DNA of 7,865 nucleotides, from contig JANTGD010000160.1 in assembly GCA_024763135.1 (NCBI GenBank), positions 1 to 7,865 on the forward strand. The letters are read 5' to 3'. The position numbers were made by a program, and so were the translations under genes. How positions within the stretch are numbered: the stretch's first letter is position 1; each line of letters begins with the position of its first letter. Below are positions 5,297 to 7,865 of this stretch, in pieces. Source of the stretch: Thiotrichales bacterium. Its GTDB lineage: Bacteria > Pseudomonadota > Gammaproteobacteria > UWMA-0217. Below the pieces are notes generated by a model, which saw only the letters and a list, made by a program, of their open reading frames with translations, ran no database searches and was not told the DNA's origin.

Positions 5297-6475
5297 ATGC
5301 CAAATCTGATCAAAATGCTCTTGCTCGTCACCGCGCTGATGTTAACAGCCTGCGGCCCAAAACACCCACCGGCCAAAATCCTCAGCCACCAGGGATATTC
5401 GGACGTGATGGCGTATTTGCAATCCTATCAACCCAAGGTCTATGCCAACGGCCAACAGCTCACGCTCGATGAATTCTTTGACAAACTCAAATCGCTGCGC
5501 GTCATCTACGTGGGTGAACAACATGACCGCTACGACCACCACCTCAACCAACTGCTGATACTCTCACGCCTTCACAGCCTCGTCCCAGAGCAGGCGCTGG
5601 GCCTGGAATGGTTTCAGCGGCCGTTTCAACCGCTACTCGACGACTACATTGCAGGCCGTATCGACAGCGCCGAACTGCTGGCGCGCAGCGAGTACATGAC
5701 CCGCTGGGGCTTCGACTTTCGCATGCTCGAACCCATTCTGGAATATGCGCGGCGCGAACATATCCCGGTATTGGCACTCAATGCCGATGTCGCTCTTACG
5801 AAAAAAGTCGGCCAGGGCGGCTTGAAAAGCCTCACGCCTGAAGAACGCGCGCGCCTGCCCAAAAACATCACCCCCCCCAGCGAGCAGGAACGCACGATCC
5901 TGAAAAAAGTCTTCGACCAGCACCAGGGTCACCATGAACAATCTTTCGAAAACTTTCTCCTCGTACAGCGCATTTGGGACCTGACCATGGCCGGGCGCAT
6001 TGTGGACTACTTGCAAAACCATCCCAAAGCCCAGGTGATCGTCTTTGCTGGCAGCGGCCACCTCGTTAAAGGCCGCGCCATTCCCGCAGAGGTCGCCAAG
6101 CAACTGCCCGGCATCCCCTCCGCCGTGATTAAAAGCAGCGATAAACCCGGCCGTAGTGACACGGCGGATTACCTCATGGTCAGCCCGGCCGCAATGCTCC
6201 CACCCACGGGCAAACTGGGCATCTGGTTCGACGAACACGAAAAAGGCGCCTTGGTCCGCTCTGTGGTAGAAAACTCCGGCGCCGCTGAGGCAGGCATCCA
6301 ATCCGGCGATGTCATCACAGAAATCGATGGACAACCCATCGTGCACTCAGCCGATCTGCGCATTGCGCTACTCCACCACCAACCCGGAGATACTGTAAAA
6401 TTGACAGTGCTGCGTCACTCAGCCGAGGGAAAAGAAACGTTACAAAACATTGAGGTTCGCTTGAAAGGGCTTTAA
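5297..6475 (+). CDS. ChaN-family lipoprotein with C-terminal PDZ domain
   Basis: Predicted outer-membrane lipoprotein of 392 residues. The ATG at 5297 gives an ideal signal, MPNLIKMLLLVTALMLTAC, with lipidated C19 followed by glycine. The ATG at 5261 would add twelve residues and is less likely. The central ChaN (DUF399) domain, about residues 40-270, carries GEQHDRYDHH (73-82), the family's conserved histidine-rich loop, the segment ALGLEWFQRPFQPLLDDY, and GSGHLVKG with H255. A PDZ domain follows (about 305-392), with GALVRSVVENSGAAEAGIQSGD and ITEIDGQPI typical of its carboxylate-binding fold. ChaN of Campylobacter jejuni and PhuW of Pseudomonas are linked to heme binding or uptake, and the fold is related to erythromycin-esterase-like and TraB/Tiki proteins, so either heme binding or hydrolysis is possible. 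The PDZ domain suggests it recruits a partner's C-terminus. It is divergent from a lipoprotein M1 peptidase, a plausible partner. The stop codon lies inside a short tandem duplication. Confidence 0.88.
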   Translation: MPNLIKMLLLVTALMLTACGPKHPPAKILSHQGYSDVMAYLQSYQPKVYANGQQLTLDEFFDKLKSLRVIYVGEQHDRYDHHLNQLLILSRLHSLVPEQALGLEWFQRPFQPLLDDYIAGRIDSAELLARSEYMTRWGFDFRMLEPILEYARREHIPVLALNADVALTKKVGQGGLKSLTPEERARLPKNITPPSEQERTILKKVFDQHQGHHEQSFENFLLVQRIWDLTMAGRIVDYLQNHPKAQVIVFAGSGHLVKGRAIPAEVAKQLPGIPSAVIKSSDKPGRSDTADYLMVSPAAMLPPTGKLGIWFDEHEKGALVRSVVENSGAAEAGIQSGDVITEIDGQPIVHSADLRIALLHHQPGDTVKLTVLRHSAEGKETLQNIEVRLKGL

Positions 6476-6487
6476 TGAGCTTTAATG
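6469..6487 (+). repeat. Tandem nine-base duplication at the ChaN-type stop codon
   Basis: GCTTTAATG occurs at 6469-6477 and again at 6479-6487, separated by one A. The first copy contains the TAA stop of the ChaN-PDZ gene. It looks like a slippage duplication at the gene end, with no coding effect visible. Confidence 0.5.
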
Positions 6488-6655
6488 GACTATAAAGATG
6501 ACAAGGCGCTAATCGCTTAAATACCGCAGTAGAGTAGTACCGCACTATTATTAATCACTCAAGTGCTGGGATTTAAATACCCTTACGCATTGAATTAGAG
6601 CGTTTTTTCCCGCGGGTTGAAGGACAGGATGAGGGCATGCATTCAATCAAAGCAT
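6476..6655. other. Intergenic region between convergent ChaN-type and DUF89 genes
   Basis: 180 bases with no gene. TACCGCA is repeated at 6522-6528 and 6538-6544, and the second copy lies within a weak TAGT/ACTA inverted pair. The palindrome CCCGCGGG (6609-6616) is preceded by six T on the plus strand, equivalent to six A after it on the minus strand. That is the wrong arrangement for an intrinsic terminator of either gene. I find no standard terminator. Confidence 0.5.
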
Positions 6656-7498
6656 TTACGCGCTCGCTTTTTCTTTCATCAGCAACCGATCCTGTATCTG
6701 CTGGCCGGTGCGCCCCGCCATCACATCGCATTTTACGACTAAAAGATAATAAACCTGCCGCTCGACCTGACGATACAAACTCTCCAAATTGCCCATCCCT
6801 TTGGACAAAACCACATCGGCAGCATCAAAAATCCCGCGTGAATAAGCATTGGCCTCCTGCAGATCAAAACCCGGCGTTCCAACCCCTGTATCGACCACCT
6901 CCGCGACCGCTTCTAGCGCCTGCGCTTCCTTGACCGTCACATCGTTAATCACCGGCGCACCCCGTACAAAAAAGTATCGCTTAATATGGGGGTAATCCCG
7001 CGCAATAATCTGCAACAAATGCCGGTCGAGCAAATGCTCACCAACATTGTCACCAATCAAAACAAACGATTGGGCACGCGCCAAGTCAGCTTTCAACGCC
7101 GCCGATTCATCAATCGCAAAAGGCACATCAAATGCGCGCCGCAGCATATGCTCTAAATCAAGCTGCTCAGCCGCGCCAAAATCAATCACATTGCCAATCA
7201 CACTGAGCTGCAATGCCTGATCCAGGGTTTGATACGGCGAAAGATCAATCTGCCCCACTTGCTCGATCGCCCGCTGTTTCACCCGCGCCAAAGGATCCTC
7301 ACAACCCGTCACAGCCCTGATCTGTGCATAAATCGGCTTAGCAATCTGCGGCGCTGTCGCGGTCAAATCATGCTCAATCAAAGTCTTCGCCGCCGCATCC
7401 ATCACTGTTTTAAGCGGCTCATCCTCCAACTCCAACAACCGTCCCGCACGTAACGCCTGACGATAAAGACACACCAGACACTCTGGCTGAATATGCAT
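6656..7498 (-). CDS. DUF89 / ARMT1-like protein, predicted metal-dependent damage-control phosphatase
   Basis: Cytoplasmic protein of 280 residues, the normal size for stand-alone prokaryotic DUF89 members. The family comprises metal-dependent phosphatases proposed to remove damaged or surplus phosphometabolites. The order of motifs is complete: an N-terminal CxxC (C7, C10 in PECLVCL) marking the cysteine-bearing prokaryotic subgroup, GNVID (102-106), GDNVGE (149-154) with the metal-binding aspartate and asparagine, VRGAPVINDVTVKEA, GTPGFDL, and SKGMGNLESL (K233 to L241). The ATG at 7498 is chosen because GAGG lies six bases upstream; a GTG four codons earlier is in frame but is itself part of that ribosome-binding sequence. 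It is convergent with the ChaN-type gene and has no visible operon partner within the window. The true substrate cannot be told from sequence. Confidence 0.9.
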   Translation of the reverse strand: MHIQPECLVCLYRQALRAGRLLELEDEPLKTVMDAAAKTLIEHDLTATAPQIAKPIYAQIRAVTGCEDPLARVKQRAIEQVGQIDLSPYQTLDQALQLSVIGNVIDFGAAEQLDLEHMLRRAFDVPFAIDESAALKADLARAQSFVLIGDNVGEHLLDRHLLQIIARDYPHIKRYFFVRGAPVINDVTVKEAQALEAVAEVVDTGVGTPGFDLQEANAYSRGIFDAADVVLSKGMGNLESLYRQVERQVYYLLVVKCDVMAGRTGQQIQDRLLMKEKASA

Positions 7499-7530
7499 CA
7501 ACAACCTCACTTATAAAAAAAACCAACCAC

Positions 7531-7536
7531 ATTGTA
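7531..7536 (-). promoter_or_regulatory. Candidate -10 box of the DUF89 gene
   Basis: TACAAT on the minus strand lies 32 bases upstream of the chosen ATG and would give a leader of roughly 25 bases including a run of T and the GAGG ribosome-binding site. The -35 region is poor, so this is a weak prediction. Confidence 0.3.
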
Positions 7537-7539
7537 CGA

Positions 7540-7749
7540 AGATATCCAGGAAGCACTGATTCATTCTGGCTCTAGCAGCGTGTGCTGAAAAATCATCCAG
7601 TTAAAGGCGTGGAATGCAGGTAATCCCGCAGGGGACCCTCTCTCGCTTCGAAATTCACCTTGTAGCTGGCTATTGCGCAGATCCGCAACGCAGAAGCGAG
7701 CGATTTTGCGCCGCAAGATGCTATGTTACCAATTGATCAAAACTGCCTT
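7540..7749. other. Noncoding right-edge region with nested inverted repeats
   Basis: No reading frame I would defend. CTCGCTTC (7642-7649) pairs with GAAGCGAG (7693-7700), enclosing TTGCG (7673-7677) paired with CGCAA (7684-7688) around a six-base loop. Just beyond is a further near-palindrome TTGCG-C-CGCAA (7706-7716). The nested arrangement could be a structured RNA or part of a mobile-element end; the sequence alone does not decide. Confidence 0.4.
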
Positions 7750-7865
7750 AACAGGTTGTTGAAAAACTCTCAGCTGGCACGATCCAGCGTTAATTGTGGC
7801 TCAAAATGCTCATTGACTGCGTGTACACTGCGCTTTTTCTCCAGATTTTGCCTTGTCTCGCACTC
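7750..7865. mobile_element. Possible insertion-sequence end or repeat-family remnant (cut by window edge)
   Basis: GGTTGTTGAAAAACTC at 7754-7769 and the following stretch with GTGTACACTGCGC near 7821-7833 resemble terminal sequences I associate with transposase-bearing elements in gammaproteobacterial genomes. This is recollection, not a database match. A similar TGCTGAAAAATC occurs at 7584-7595, in the same orientation. No transposase is recognisable: the longest frame here, minus strand from the window edge to a TGA near 7770, has only about 31 codons and no family resemblance. A small hairpin GCTGG-CACGAT-CCAGC lies at 7773-7788. Confidence 0.28.

Noticed and set aside
5137..5376. Upstream extension of the M1 peptidase frame by 80 codons
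   Set aside because: It would bury a clear lipoprotein signal peptide, overlaps the start of the divergent ChaN-type gene, and its composition is unlike a folded domain. The GTG at 5136 with a GAGG upstream fits better.
5633..6346. 237-codon minus-strand frame antisense to the ChaN-PDZ gene
   Set aside because: A byproduct of GC-biased third positions in the sense gene; no family resemblance, and the sense frame carries unmistakable ChaN and PDZ motifs.
6603..6616. Intrinsic terminator formed by T6 and CCCGCGGG
   Set aside because: The palindrome has no loop, and the T run precedes it on the plus strand; on the minus strand it is followed by A, not T.

Overview
The window most resembles the chromosome of a gammaproteobacterium. 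The full-length soluble transhydrogenase matches the enterobacterial/pseudomonad SthA pattern almost motif for motif, the NhaD fragment resembles those of marine and halophilic gammaproteobacteria, and two genes encode lipoproteins with classical Gram-negative lipoboxes. I cannot name a genus from the sequence alone.

Layout, left to right. (1) The 5' part of a leftward nhaD-type Na+/H+ antiporter gene (1-461), cut by the window edge. (2) A roughly 400-base intergenic region holding a solo copy of a dispersed repeat (548-566), a 35-codon reading frame of doubtful status that starts inside that repeat, and a perfect 14-base palindrome (701-714). (3) A rightward sthA (860-2272), cytoplasmic NAD(P)+ transhydrogenase. 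(4) A 115-base element bounded by 25-base inverted repeats (2351-2465), whose ends match the solo repeat at 548-566. It looks like a MITE or a folded palindromic repeat and abuts the next gene's ribosome-binding site. (5) A rightward PilZ-domain gene (2492-3055) whose c-di-GMP motif is split by a helical insertion. (6) Only five bases away and convergent, a leftward M1-family metallopeptidase lipoprotein (3061-5136). (7) Divergent from it, a rightward ChaN-family lipoprotein carrying a C-terminal PDZ domain (5297-6475). (8) A leftward DUF89/ARMT1-type damage-control phosphatase gene (6656-7498). (9) A noncoding right edge (7499-7865) with nested inverted repeats and a segment that may be the end of an insertion sequence.

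Functionally, most of this is housekeeping: ion homeostasis (NhaD), NADPH/NADH balance (SthA), a c-di-GMP receptor candidate (PilZ) and metabolite repair (DUF89). The M1 peptidase/ChaN-PDZ pair forms a divergent unit of two predicted outer-membrane lipoproteins sharing about 160 bases of promoter region, and is the best candidate for a functional partnership. I do not see a defence system, phage, CRISPR array, tRNA or rRNA. The most unusual DNA-level signal is the three-copy repeat and the 115-base inverted-repeat element.
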